Shown piece by piece: positions 23,671 through 34,740 of a stretch of DNA of 64,000 nt. The translations under genes and the position numbers were made by a program. The first letter of the stretch is position 1. Each line of letters begins with the position of its first letter. Source of the DNA: Pezizomycotina sp. ARF18 (Eukaryota; Ascomycota); the NCBI GenBank assembly GCA_002224055.1, contig AZLU01000001.1, positions 92,985-156,984 on the forward strand, given 5' to 3'. The notes beneath the pieces are model-generated. The model saw only the letters and a program-made list of their open reading frames with translations, was not told where the DNA came from and ran no database searches.

Positions 23671-24255
23671 ATGCACCTTATAGCTTTATCGCCTTAGCGA
23701 TTGGCTTCTGCTCGGCTGTCGGCTTAGCTAATCCCATGCCCGCTGTATCTCGCCCCGTAGCAAGTATGTCTCATGAATGTCCCCTAACGACCTTTTGATG
23801 GTTTTTTACTAATTCAGGTTTTCTTCAATTCTTAGCCCCGCGCATGTTGTCAAAGGGTGGTGGGTTAAGCCTACACCACGCGGGATTGCAACGACGACGA
23901 TCCCTACAGTCAAGTCTTCTCCGAAGCCGACGAGAAGCCCCGTGACTGCGGTAACTTCCCAGGAATGCTGGCATAAATCAGTCTGGGTTTTGGAGCGACG
24001 AAATAGATCCTGAACAAAGCACTGGAAGTGGAATGCCGTCCTCTCCTCGTCACGATACTTCAAAGATGGGAACATGTAGCTCGAGTGGAATATGTTTATC
24101 CGAACAGCCGTAGCGCAGGGGAGTGCAGGAATATCGTCGGTGGCAGAAGTATACCGGATTTGTCGGTTTATGTCGTCGGGAAAGATTTCTCGCATGTTCC
24201 GTTGAAAAATTGGGTTTTTATCTTGATATTGATTCTGCCGATACTGAAGCTTTGA
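23671..24255 (+). pseudogene. Small secreted protein, family member 2 (degraded)
   Basis: The signal exon reads FIALAIGFCSAVGLANPMP, with the same LANPMP end as the member at 24.8 kb. A consensus intron GTATGT...TTCAG runs 23,764-23,817. The body gives KGWWVK, then AYTTRDCNDDDPYSQ and EADEKPRDCGNF, homologous to the other two members. Three or more breaks interrupt it. Confidence 0.5.
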
Positions 24256-24808
24256 CTCTGTAGATGTATTGATACCGTAACGATTCTCTAAGTTCAGTGT
24301 ATGTACTATCACATTTCAACTTTCCCGCCAGGATTTATCCAAAGACATTTTACCGCTTAGAACCAGTTCTATCCAATGTAAACAAATCCTTATAGGTATT
24401 TCACATTCAGCCTATGTCACACGGTTAAATTCACTTTGGCTTGAAACTTTCGCCTTGTTGAAACAGATTTCGGCTTTTGTGTAACAAACAGCCTTGACAG
24501 CGGCTGTTATCTCATATGTGGAAGTTTAGGATAATTTTCAGCAATATTTGCTTCAATGTTCTCGTTGTGCTGCCCTATAACGACCATGCCACCCGCGAAG
24601 TCGTCAACGGCTATAACATCCCACAATAATCTCGAATCCGTGGTATAATGTCTTGAGGTGGCCCTGATATACTGAATATTTTCATTCTAAAGCTCAATCC
24701 AAATTGCTGGATGTCCACATATAATTCTTATCTTCGATTGGACTCTATTCTCAATCGACTAGGCAGCATCATTTCACATCGACCCGCAACCGTTACGAGT
24801 CGTTCGGA

Positions 24809-25630
24809 ATGCACCCTGTTCGGACGATCGCACTCGCAGCCGGTGTCTGTTCGACTCTCACTTTGGCAAACCCGATGCCAACGATGTTGATAGGCGTGAT
24901 ATTAAGTGCGTTTATCATGCTTCACAATAGACATTGGGAAGTTTATCATTGCTAACCACTGTCGTCGTGCAGAAGAGCGCACGTGTTTTGGTGGCAGGGG
25001 CGCGCGGGAAGGTGCGACCTAGTAGAACGCGCGCGATGTCCTCTAGCTCTATTCAAAAGTTGTGTATATAAAGAAGCTAGTTCTCCCTCCTCCTTCGGAG
25101 CAGGATAGTCAGTTGAATACTACTCGATTTTACTTCCTATTTACATTACTACATTATTACCATCCATTATACAGTGTGTTGCTTTCATGGTGACTACACT
25201 ACACCCCGACACCACCACCCCTCCTCTTCCTTGTGGTCTTTAGTGATATGAAAGGCTGGTAGTTCAGAGCCTACGCCAGCTCCGACTGCACCGGTCCGGA
25301 CATATCCTCGGAATCCGACACCAAAATACGGGATTGCCAAGATTTTTGCTGCGAGGAGGTAATCCCATCCGTTCGTTGGGTCAGCTACGAGAAGAATGCA
25401 GAGAAGCCAAAACAGCTCCTGTACAGATTCGTCTTTTCGGTCTCGAAGGATTTCGACAATACCAGTGCTATACTAGGGGCAGCTACACGAAAGATCAAAA
25501 GGACGACCCGAGCTCTGAGGAAACATGCTGGAATCAAGCCTTACACAGGATATGCGTTATGATATACGATCCTGATAGCCCATACAATGTACCGCCTCAT
25601 TGGAATGGTTATAGAAGAATGAATAAATAA
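24809..25630 (+). pseudogene. Small secreted protein, family member 3 (degraded)
   Basis: The signal exon at 24,809 reads MHPVRTIALAAGVCSTLTLA then NPMP. The body, about 25,250-25,630, reads FRAYASSDCTGPDISSES, IRDCQDFCCEEV and, in another frame, ETCWNQALH and PPHWNGYRRMNK. The last block matches HWNSYRVMEK of member 1. The two parts are separated by about 350 bases that look inserted (possible solo LTR or promoter with a TATATAAA box at 25,065-25,072). At least two breaks. Confidence 0.5.
24971..25194 (+). repeat. Possible solo LTR inside a secreted-protein gene
   Basis: Sits between the signal exon and body of secreted-protein member 3. It has a fungal LTR look: GC-rich start, TATATAAA near 25,067, a pyrimidine-rich stretch, a CATTACTACATTATTACC tail and an ACA-like end. 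I found no clean target-site duplication, so a plain promoter or long intron remains possible. Confidence 0.3.
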
Positions 25631-26609
25631 AGGTCGCGCATTATCCTAAGCTCCTGCCAAATGGCAGATATTGGCAGTTTGAGAGAGAACTTTCTGTGCT
25701 CATTTTATCCTTGTATCCTAAATATCCTCCTGTTATCATCGTGTTTTCGGTGTTTTTAGGTTCTTGATGGAAATGATTCGATAGTTCAGCAGGCTGAATT
25801 CCCTAGTTTCCCTTTGTTCCAATTCCTCAGTTCATCCTCTTCTCCCCTTTTCTTTCCTCTCGTTTTCATTCCACAGCTAGCTCTTCACACTATACATTAC
25901 CCAACACGTATAACGTTTCAAGCCAGGCACAGTTAACTCGATTTTCCAGAGTATTTGCCTTCGGGGCCTTTTTTACCTTTTTTTTTTTCCTTTTCCTTAT
26001 TAATCTTAATCTGTTATTTTTTTTTTTAAAAAAAATTCGGCCTTTACTATTGCTCTCCAGACTTCAGTCTGTTTCTTCCATACTTGAGGAACCGCAGCTT
26101 GAAGTTTACAACAACCCAAATACGACAATAAATCACTTAATAAATAGTAAATGTTTCATACTTTCTCCTTCTTTTTTCCTTCTTCTTTCTTCTTTCTAAA
26201 AAAAAGTCCATTTTTTCAAGGACAGAAAGTGGGTTTCGTTCAACTACTTGCGTGCATCAAATCCGTCTAATAACCGGAGCGGAGTAAGTCGTGAGCTCGA
26301 GATATCGTTATACCGATATATCACCATTTAAATCAAAGAGGAGAGGGGCTTTCAACTTCTTTTTCAATCCACACCCTTCAAGCTTTGTGATACCAAGCTC
26401 ATATCAAGTGGAACATTTCTTCAACCGTTACTTAGACCTCCTCGCTAACATATTCTAGGGAATCCTAACCACTTGTAACACTGTGTTAGCAGAAGCGGGC
26501 TCTAAAGTCCAGAAGTTTACTCGTATACCGATTTCAGCAAATCTTTTCTGCGGCATACCCAGGCCCTTGGAACGAAAAGAGACCGCGAGGGGGGGAGGAC
26601 TGCTCCAGG
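25631..26609. other. Intergenic stretch
   Basis: Pyrimidine-rich, with poly-T/poly-A runs near 25,975-26,035 and 26,165-26,210. No gene seen. Confidence 0.6.
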
Positions 26610-27304
26610 ATGTCTACTGAGAGGTCGAAGAAAAAACAGTGCAGGTAATTTGTCTCCGAACAAAACGAAACAACTTTCTGTCCATTATGAGTTTTTTCTC
26701 GGAAGCAATACGTAGCTAACGACTTTTACTATAGCAATTGCAAACCACTGATAGTTTCAGGTTCACTAAGAGTGCCAACGGTGCTGTATATTGCAACGCA
26801 TGCAACACGTATAAAAAGAAATACAAGCGGACCGACCACCAGAACTCGAGATCCTTCGCCAGGAAAGACTCTCCACGAAACTTCCTCCTAAGGCGCCTTC
26901 CGCGACCACCGTCATCCTGAAAACCGAAGCGAAAGGTTGCTTTCGAAGACAAGACTAAGCCAGCCGCGAAAAAACCCCGCCAAGATCCTCCGGAAGATAA
27001 CCCCCGACTCCGAAGCCGAGAGCTACGAACGTTCGCGAGTTCATAAAAATTCTGGATCCTTCGATTAATTTTTGGGAGGATAGCCTGTTGGAGCGTCCGC
27101 ACATCGCCTCAAAGCTCTATAGGGAAGCCAGGCAAAGGATATGGAACATGTATACTGATATCGCGGAGCGAGGCTCGCAAATTCTCTAGAGGTTGAAGAG
27201 AGGATCAAAGTGGCGAAATTATCAGACAAAAGAAGGCCGAGGCAATCAAGAACAATTTAAAGGAATGCAGGAAGTTAATGGACTGGAAGAAGAAAGAGGA
27301 GTAG
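26610..27304 (+). CDS. Single-finger GATA-like zinc-finger family member (decayed)
   Basis: Exon 1 is only 35 nt (MSTERSKKKQC, 26,610-26,644). The intron ends CTATAG at 26,734 and splits the knuckle in phase 2. The finger begins C-S-N-C-K-P-L and, after a one-base shift, continues FRFTKSANGAVYCNACNTYKK then KYKRTD; CNAC matches the canonical GATA second knuckle. The C-terminal part reads NVREFIKILDPSINFWEDSL, ASKLYREARQRIWNMY and NNLKECRKLMDWKKKEE, equivalent to the family's paired motifs. Several frame changes and stops lie in between. It is 9 kb from the main array and separated from it by unrelated genes. Confidence 0.5.
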
Positions 27305-27749
27305 CGCATGATGTTTTACATAGTCTAAGTCGGTCATTGAGCATCAAAGTACTACTTTAGCTAGAGTAATGCCATTTCCTGTCACGAACATATCCTCACA
27401 GCCGTCACTCAAGAGCTGTATAATTAGTTAGATTCTAAGCATAGTTTCTTTTTACGCGATGATGAAGAAACAGGTACTTGCAATTCATCACAAGAAGCAG
27501 GGCCAGAGCCAATGTCACAACGTAGAAGAAGATTAGTTTGACGATTTCTTTGATTGTTTGTGTTCTAGCTAAGAGGACATGACTTTTGTTAAAAGAGAGA
27601 TTTTGTTTGACATTCCCTTTCCAACTCCTGTTAGTGATAAAAATGGTGTCCAGTCAAACAATACCAGCTCATATCCCCCTTTTTTTTTTTAGTAAATTAG
27701 AAGAATTATCTTTGAAGATTTCCATTTATTGGAAATCTTTGTTGCTCGA
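27305..27749. other. Intergenic stretch
   Basis: No gene seen. T-rich at 27,670-27,690. Confidence 0.6.
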
Positions 27750-28122
27750 TTAAGAGCTCTGACTCCCTTCCTTCCCAACTCCTGGACTTCCTCCTTGGGG
27801 AGGGAGCCGAATCCGTGCTCAGAGCTCATGCGCTTGTCTTCGGTGCCGTCCTTCTTCAGGCCACCGTGCTTGGAAGGCTTGTAGATCTCGTCGGGCTGAT
27901 TGGAGCCTCCCTTGGAGCCCGTGGACTGGACGTGTTCTTATCCTGGCTGCCGAAGGCGTGTTCGGAGCTAACACGCTGATCAGGCTTGCCTGCGAGAGAA
28001 GCGACAATGTAAGTAATTAGTCATGGTTTAAGACTGACTAAGTGGGATTACGTGGACTACGTGAAGTGCGTACCATCCTTGGTGAGGCCGTCGTGCTCAG
28101 TGGGCTTATAAGTGTCAGACAT
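27750..28122 (-). CDS. CON-10-like KGG-repeat stress/conidiation protein
   Basis: Exon 1 28,122-28,074 encodes MSDTYKPTEHDGLTKDG. An intron 28,073-27,990 (GTACGC...CGCAG) precedes exon 2, 27,989-27,750, which gives KPDQRVSSEHAFGSQ, then TGSKGGSNQPDEIYKPSKHG, GLKKDGTEDKRMSSEHGFGS and LPKEEVQELGRKGGQSS. The tail resembles the KGG motif of fungal CON-10-like proteins, small hydrophilic proteins linked to conidiation and stress. The unit Y-K-P-x-x-H-x-G-L-x-K-D-G-x-x-D-x-R-x-S-S-E-H is present twice. Two frame changes, one near 27,915 and one at the KGG end (about 27,763), are each one base lost in a CC or GG pair, which makes sequencing error a real possibility. Confidence 0.75.
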
Positions 28123-28217
28123 GGTTACGAAGTATGTTTTATTTGTTTTGCAGTTAAGCTATTGTATGGCGTTTACGAGTTGTAGAGTGTGAATGGAGTT
28201 ATTTTTGTATGTATTTG

Positions 28218-28249
28218 GGTTGTTGTTGTTGTTGTTGTTGTTGTTGTTA
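28218..28249. repeat. (GTT)n microsatellite
   Basis: About ten GTT units just upstream of the CON-10-like gene, on its promoter or 5' UTR side. Confidence 0.9.
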
Positions 28250-28439
28250 TGATGGGAAAAAGATTGTCGAGGAAGGGAGAAAGGGTTGTTTATGTGGTTT
28301 TTCGGCCGGCTGGCAGATATCAATAAAATCAAAAAAAAAAATTAATAAAAAATTATACTTGGTTTCATTCCCCCTTCTTCGAGTTCCATTGCTCTTTACC
28401 AAATATTATTCACTTGCTATTAATGTCGACGTTAATTAA

Positions 28440-28791
28440 CCACTGTGGGTGCTTGCTCGATTCGTCGAGACTGCAAGTGCGTACTCCAGGAACATCGTAT
28501 TTTCTTTGAAGTTGTGACCACAGAGCGCACATTGAGGGTCTCCGTGTACCATACGTCATTATCGTGCTCGTCGACCCACGTATGACGAAAATAATCGGTT
28601 CTTTCGTGGACTGGGGACGTTGAAACGGGAATTGAAAAGATCTAAAATAACTGATTGCAATTGAAGGCGTGTAAGTGACAAACGTTTATACTTGCAAACA
28701 CCTGGATCGCCGCCTACACATTACATCACGATTTTAGATGAGAGGATGCCTCGGTATGATTCTTCTTCCCCCCTCCTTAAGCTACAATATG
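28440..28791. other. Possible short coding remnant on the minus strand
   Basis: Minus-strand 28,440-28,620 is open and reads ERTDYFRHTWVDEHDNDVWY; an alternative frame has QCALCGHNFKEN. It may be an old exon. There is too little to name, and no start or splice site is convincing. Confidence 0.25.
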
Positions 28792-29056
28792 ATCGCCCTT
28801 GTTTGGCTCACAGCGGTTAACCTCTCGATATTTTCTCTCTGTTCAGGCTATCGCCCAACAGATAGTCATCAAAACCAGACTGCCGGGAAAACTACCGAGC
28901 GAATCTTTCAGGCGGAAAAGTTCATCCCCTAATGGCTGGAGAAGGCATGGCAAACAAAGGCAAAATTCCTTGTCCGAACCCTCAGAACTCATGTCCGGGC
29001 CACAAGCAGATCTTGCTTTCGCTAGGGGGAGTGCCTTATTTTCCCCGGGTTTCTAG
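28792..29056 (+). CDS. Possible small secreted protein (uncertain)
   Basis: MIALVWLTAVNLSIFSLCSG is a plausible signal peptide at ATG 28,792. The following sequence reads well in different frames (AGKTTERIFQAEKFIP; GKIPCPNPQNSCPGHKQILL), so if real it is broken or spliced in a way I cannot resolve. Confidence 0.25.
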
Positions 29057-30044
29057 CAACCGAAACCAAATCTACGAATCGGAACGTAACCCAGAATAGG
29101 GTAAGAGGTCGGTGATCGGACATAGCTCGCCAGTTAGAAACCGATCTGAAGCGTATCTACAAAGAAAGTGTCTAATTTTCCCCTTGCAGAAAAAAAAGTT
29201 AGTAAACAACTGATTTCCAACACTTCTTTCGGCGAGTCATGATATCATCTATGAGCGCATTTTTGGATATCTGAAAATCTAGCCGTGAACGTGTGATTCA
29301 CGCATCGATCTACATTTGAAGGATTAAAACGCGTAGACAACGCGTACGTACGAGTCATTCTGATCTATTGATTCATCCGGTTCATCGAAAATGATGGTAC
29401 GGTCCTTTGAGTTAGTTTTATAGTGTCCAAACAAAGAAACTTGCAATCGAGATTGTATTGTTATTTATCTAGCTGCAGAAATCTTACACCCAATTCCTTT
29501 CAAGTTCTTAATTTTTTTCCTACTCTGTGATCTCGATCCGTCGATGGATTGCATGGAGATTTAATCAGCGATCCTTCGTAAACTTTAAAATGGAATTCTC
29601 GTATTAGTAGCAATATCTCTAAGAATTGGAAGAAGAATATTCGTGTCATCGTGTTTTGCTCGGTACGAAGCCGTCGGAAGAGCCCCCGGGTGCTCCGGGG
29701 ATGAGCAGTTTACCCCCGAGAACCCCAACACCATCAAACGATAGGCAAACTTAGCAAAGGTCGTCATCTTCCTATTTCTAGTATTTCGGTCATGTTTATT
29801 CTGAAGCTTGGAGGACTCACAATTATCTATGAAATAACAAATCGTGTGTAGGAAGGAAGCCGAAAATATTCGGGGACATGCACCGCTGCGAACGTACAGA
29901 GCTATACGAACAAACAAAGCGCACGGGAAACAAACAGGCTACTCCATCCATCCGGCATAACGTTCCTCCCACTCCCGCTCGGCTCCACCGCCAGTTCTTT
30001 ATCCAGCGCGCCACTCTCGAACACTCTAACATCTGGACTTCATT
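29057..30044. other. Intergenic stretch
   Basis: No recognisable gene on either strand. Short minus-strand ORFs at 29,585-30,032 have no protein-like pattern. Confidence 0.5.
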
Positions 30045-30506
30045 TCATTGAACTCCCGAAGCAATGACATAACCACTGAGACTACCATACTTCTTATTCG
30101 CCCTTTCACCCTTCTTATCTCCGCATCCAACATATCCCTCTCCGCCAAGAGCTTCTTCACGCCTCGGGGTTGGCTCTTGAGTGTACAAGCGAAGCAAGGC
30201 TAGCTCGTGTGCATCGGGAATGTTGCCGGCGGGACCGAGGCCGTGAGTAGCGATGATTTGGTGTGCAGCTTGTGGTTTTGGAGGAGCCAAGGCATGGCGG
30301 GGCGTTGTAACCGATTCGGGATTATCGCTAGAAAATGCGTTCCCATCGGCTAGGATGGAGTGAGATTGAGATACGGTGCGGACATGGTGATTCTTCTGAA
30401 AGCTCGTGGCTGAAAGTCTTCTTAAGTTTGATCGCGGGATTCGGCGGCGGTGTTGAGTTCGTGTGGAGCGTATGTAAATGAATTGAAATGGGAGCTCAAC
30501 GGACAT
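30045..30506 (-). CDS. Hypothetical protein, 153 codons
   Basis: An uninterrupted frame from MSVELPFQFIYIRSTRTQ to SLSGYVIASGVQ. The middle is rich in P, A and H (TTPRHALAPPKPQAAHQII) and the end is charged. No motif, signal peptide or paralogue in the window. Length alone is modest evidence in a region of about 45% GC, so it may be spurious. Confidence 0.3.
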   Translation of the reverse strand: MSVELPFQFIYIRSTRTQHRRRIPRSNLRRLSATSFQKNHHVRTVSQSHSILADGNAFSSDNPESVTTPRHALAPPKPQAAHQIIATHGLGPAGNIPDAHELALLRLYTQEPTPRREEALGGEGYVGCGDKKGERANKKYGSLSGYVIASGVQ

Positions 30507-31248
30507 AGAGCGGGTTTAGTAAAGGTCAAACACGACGAGTTGAATCTCCAGAGTAGAAGACGCGATATAAATCCATAGGACGACCTAAAGGTCTTACGAT
30601 GTCGCGTGGACGTTTTCGTGAATCCTAAACGGCAACGCAGAAACAATAAACAGCTTTCCTGAAGGTGCAATTCGTTGGACGCTTCTGCCGTGTCCTAAAG
30701 CTTATAAGTTCTCACGATATACTTTGGGGATCATATCACGAGATGATTGGGCTACTGTCACCGCATATTGGCAGGATTCTTCCTTTGTTGTCCTATTGAT
30801 AATTTGTTCCTCTATTAACCAAAATCAAAAGGAAATATCAATATCACGCGACGATGTATACAAGCCTTCCTATGAAGCGGCAGGCTGGGGTATCTCCATT
30901 GCGCTGCAACGAGCATGATGTCAAGAAGCTTAAAGCGGTTTCGTTTATTATTTTTTTTTCGGGGAGAGGTTTTCCTCCGCATACGAGGCAGCACAGTCGT
31001 GAACTTGATAGGAATTTACGGGGGCTCAGAAAATGTATTCGCTACAACTGCTAAAGGATATTTTTGATAGAGAAATACAAGTAATCATTTTAGAAAGGAG
31101 ATAATGGTTTCTATGATGACGTAGAGTCAATAAAATACGGTCTAGGAGATCCCAAGAAAACAAGCGAAAACTAAGAACCGAAGCAAACAAAAAAAGACCG
31201 AAACGTCGATTCCCAGATAACGCCTTATGCTGTGACCTCTTTCAAAAA
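30507..31248. other. Intergenic stretch
   Basis: No gene seen. Confidence 0.5.
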
Positions 31249-31623
31249 TCATTTTATCCAAAAATAATCTTCTGAATCAGCTTCCCAGCTATCGTAACAC
31301 CGAAGCCCTGGCAGATCAGATTCTGACAGAACGCTGCGTCTTTGGCGAGATTTTGTTACGTTGTCAACGCCATTATCTCTTGTGTGAAGGCGGTGGTAGT
31401 CCATGCCGTCTGGCCCGCCCAGATCAACCTGTTGGAGTACTGCGTTCGCTAGAGTAGATCCCGAAAGTTGACGAGGGTTATTAGGACATCCATCGCGGGT
31501 TATATACGTTTGGGCAGTGAGTAGCGCAGCATCGGAGGTCGCGTTCGCGAGGTCGCACGGGCGTTGGGCTTGCGGAGGCGATAGAAGCCAAAGAATAGTG
31601 GAGAATATGGCGGTAGTCTTCAT
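31249..31623 (-). CDS. Small secreted protein, 124 aa
   Basis: Intact frame starting MKTTAIFSTILWLLSPPQAQ, a clean signal peptide with likely cleavage near residue 20. The mature part has three cysteines (RPCDLANATSD, RDGCPNNPRQL, LRCYDSW), a possible N-glycosylation site (NAT) and a dibasic KSRQRR stretch near residue 90 that could be a Kex2-type processing site. No homologue is visible in the window. An extracellular, effector-like role is a guess from size and signal only. Confidence 0.6.
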   Translation of the reverse strand: MKTTAIFSTILWLLSPPQAQRPCDLANATSDAALLTAQTYITRDGCPNNPRQLSGSTLANAVLQQVDLGGPDGMDYHRLHTRDNGVDNVTKSRQRRSVLSESDLPGLRCYDSWEADSEDYFWIK

Positions 31624-34578
31624 TATGGAGAGCGATGATATAGGCCCGATTTGTCGAGGCTTATAATAAAAAGAGAAAGTTTGATGCGGAGTAGAGCGAA
31701 GGGGTTCTGAGCTGATTTTAACGATGATATTGGTATTATGATGGTGGAACCCATGCCTCTATTTGTACTACAAGCTCCACTGAAAATATCTATAAGAAAA
31801 TGAAGCTATATTTGCGTTTTTAGGTATAATTACGCGATATAACCACTCGCAACACTACCTTGTAAGGCTAGTGTAGGCGATAAAAACATTTCGTCACACA
31901 TGCGATTTGCTGCAGAACTTCCACTCGTTACTTTCAAAACGCCTCATTCCTCGGCTGGAAAACTATGTACCCGTTGTAGTTATAATTTGAAGCCACGGAA
32001 TAAAAATAGATTTTCCAGCGGTTTCTGTGATCTCCGGGAAACATTTTCAGAAATAATAAAAACAACGAATATCGAATACTACTAAATGGAGTTGTTTACT
32101 ACAGTCTATCATAATCAATAGACATATTTGAAATGTAAGAAGTAAGGCTTTATCATGGAGATGCTATATGATTTCAAGTCTGGTGATTAAACTTATTTAA
32201 CAAAAAAGAGCGTGATAGGTTAGAATCTTGTCTAATACCCTTCTATACTTTCAGCAGGCCCCAGCTCCCTGTCACCCAGCGTATCGCTTTCATCCTCTTC
32301 CAGACCAGACAACACCCTTGAATTCCATCGGAAATTGTGATCAGAGTTTGTTTGTCGCTGGAGCAGAAGAATCAGCATTATAGGGGGTCTCGGCTAAGAC
32401 CACACATGCATTGTCGATAAGTTCCCTGGGTTCTTCATCCATGGCCAGGCATATCTCGCCGTAAAAGGTGAGCGAAGCTCGCCCACGCGTCAGAAATGTA
32501 ATCAATCCATCGCCTTGATAATGGTCAAGGCTACTGCGCGCTCATGATGTATATACGATCGGTCAACGTCGCCATGCTGGACTCACACTGCTACACAAGA
32601 TACGTTAGTATCATTAGATAATTTTTGATACCCCATTTCACTCAATCGAATACTGAAGTCTACCGCACCGTCTTCATTAGACGAGGATGTTTTGTTCTGT
32701 GTTGGACTCGAGGGAATTGAGACAAACAGAAATTTTAAAAAGTCGACAATGAAAAGATAAATGACATAAAAGGAGCAACTAGGATGCCCTTGCGAGGACT
32801 CTTGATAAGATGAAGGCGTACGCAATTCAGACAGTTGTTATCTCAAGTGTCATTGTGGCTGAGAACTGTTTGTTTAGTAGGCCAGATATTGTTAAAGCGC
32901 GCCTAGTACCGCTGTTGTTTGTCAGATTGTATAACCGAATAAAATAAAATAAAATAAAGTAAAATAAAAATTAATAGATTAGACAATATGAAGAAATAAA
33001 AAACAAAGGGGCTAACTGTAATAGATTTCCTGTCTTCCAATATAAATTCCTCCCACCCCTCTCACAGCGTGCGTGAACAGGCCGCGTACGGTACAAACAT
33101 CGCGACGGTACAAACATCTCTCGGGTTAAAGCTAAGATGGATACACAAAGAAATATCAATCCAGTTTTGAACAGCAATGAGGAAATCATCGGGTATTTCT
33201 GTGTAGAGAGACAAATGTGACGAATCGCGGATCGAGAAAGAAGCAGGCTCGGTGTATTTATAACCTATAGCTTTCATTCTGTGATATGGCGGTCCAATAT
33301 GAATCCTGCTATTCTAACATCTTGAGGATGCGTTTTCCGCTTGTTTATCTCTTTACTGTCCTCAGATCAATTTCCAGGTAGACTCTGTGGCCATAAAGAA
33401 TTTGTTACCGGTATTATCATTAGTAGTGCGGAGTGCATAGTCGTGATAGTAGTTTCTGGTATACTCCTGTCGTTATACTCTATTAGTAGTATCAGATGAG
33501 CGTTAAACGTTAGTTACACTCTCGCTTTAATTTTTCATTCAGATTTGTAAATACCACCATTATAAAGACAAGTTTATTCTATTCTGTACTAAGCATAAAT
33601 CCCAACGGCGCTCGATGGAGGTTTCTTGAGCGTATCATCCGCATAGAATCTAGGTGTAAACCATGGCCCTCGGTGTCCATAGATCGAATCAACTAGACCA
33701 CTTTAGAATCAAGAAATGTGGATTTCTCCAAAAATGTAGTCGGGGTCTGAAAGATCTAATGTCTCGATACTTTTTGATTATTGGTAGACTAGGTCTTCAG
33801 ATATGCTCCATAACCGATACGGCGGCACCCTGATTAAGTTTATCATTTGAATCTTCTCGTATAGCTAGTTGTTATGTTTTCGATTTCGTCAGTGATAACT
33901 AACCAGTTTTACATAGAAGGGCATTTCTCCCACGATCCCCCAGTGATTGAAATAGGGAGCCTTGACGTAAAATACAAGTGGTTTACTGCCGAAAAGCATG
34001 GGGTAAATTATCGGCCATAAGGCTTAACTCCCCGGAGGTTTGACCCGTTACTAGATAACTCCCGCAATTCCAGAAGCTGAGGAAAGACAAGGGAAAAAGA
34101 GAAAAAAAAGGAAAAAAGAGAAACAAGAAAAAAAAAAGAAAAAAAAAGAAAAAAAAAAGCGTGTTTGAGAAATCTCCACTACTTCGACCTCTTAGGCTTT
34201 ACAATGTCGAACCCGGAAACTAATAGAATCAGGCATCGAGGTTTTCCTCAACGCTTTCGAGAGCAGGAGGTAGGAGCTGAAAACCTCCCTGTATGTATAT
34301 GCAGAACATCCTTCGAGACGCCGGGGTAAATGTGCTTTATTTATTTTCCCGAACCGCGACTCCCGAAAGCCAGAGGCTAGCCTTGGTGTAAATCCCAGGA
34401 TCTAGTTCGGAACTGTGGAATGCTCAGGAATTCCATTAAGAAATTCGCTCATGCATAGAAAACCTTCAGCTCAAGCATTTCTAAGTTCAAGGTAGCTGAA
34501 AGAGGGGTAAGGTATGTGGCGAGGAGAGCAGAAGCCAGTCGAGAGCCTCAAGCGGGGAAAATCCGCACAGCTCGGAAC
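31624..34578. other. Long gene-poor stretch
   Basis: Nearly 3 kb without a supportable gene on either strand. Contains an (AAAAT)n run at about 32,939-32,972. Several 60-80 codon ORFs show no coding pattern. Confidence 0.5.
34080..34160. repeat. Purine-rich A/G tract
   Basis: Irregular GAAA/AAAAG run about 80 bp long on the plus strand. Confidence 0.8.
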
Positions 34579-34740
34579 ATGGCTATAAATTCTGCATTAT
34601 TTGTCGCCGGTATAGCTGTGGCACTATTCATGGCCCGGGCTTATCATCGCAAGCCATAAAGTTATCCAAATTAATATTTTTTGTGTTTTATATCATATAG
34701 ATCATATAGCAAATTGAATAAGCTATCACATCCGAAAGCT

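Noticed and set aside
32200-32580. Possible gene upstream of 32.6 kb
   Set aside because: No frame with protein-like composition or splice pattern could be supported on either strand.
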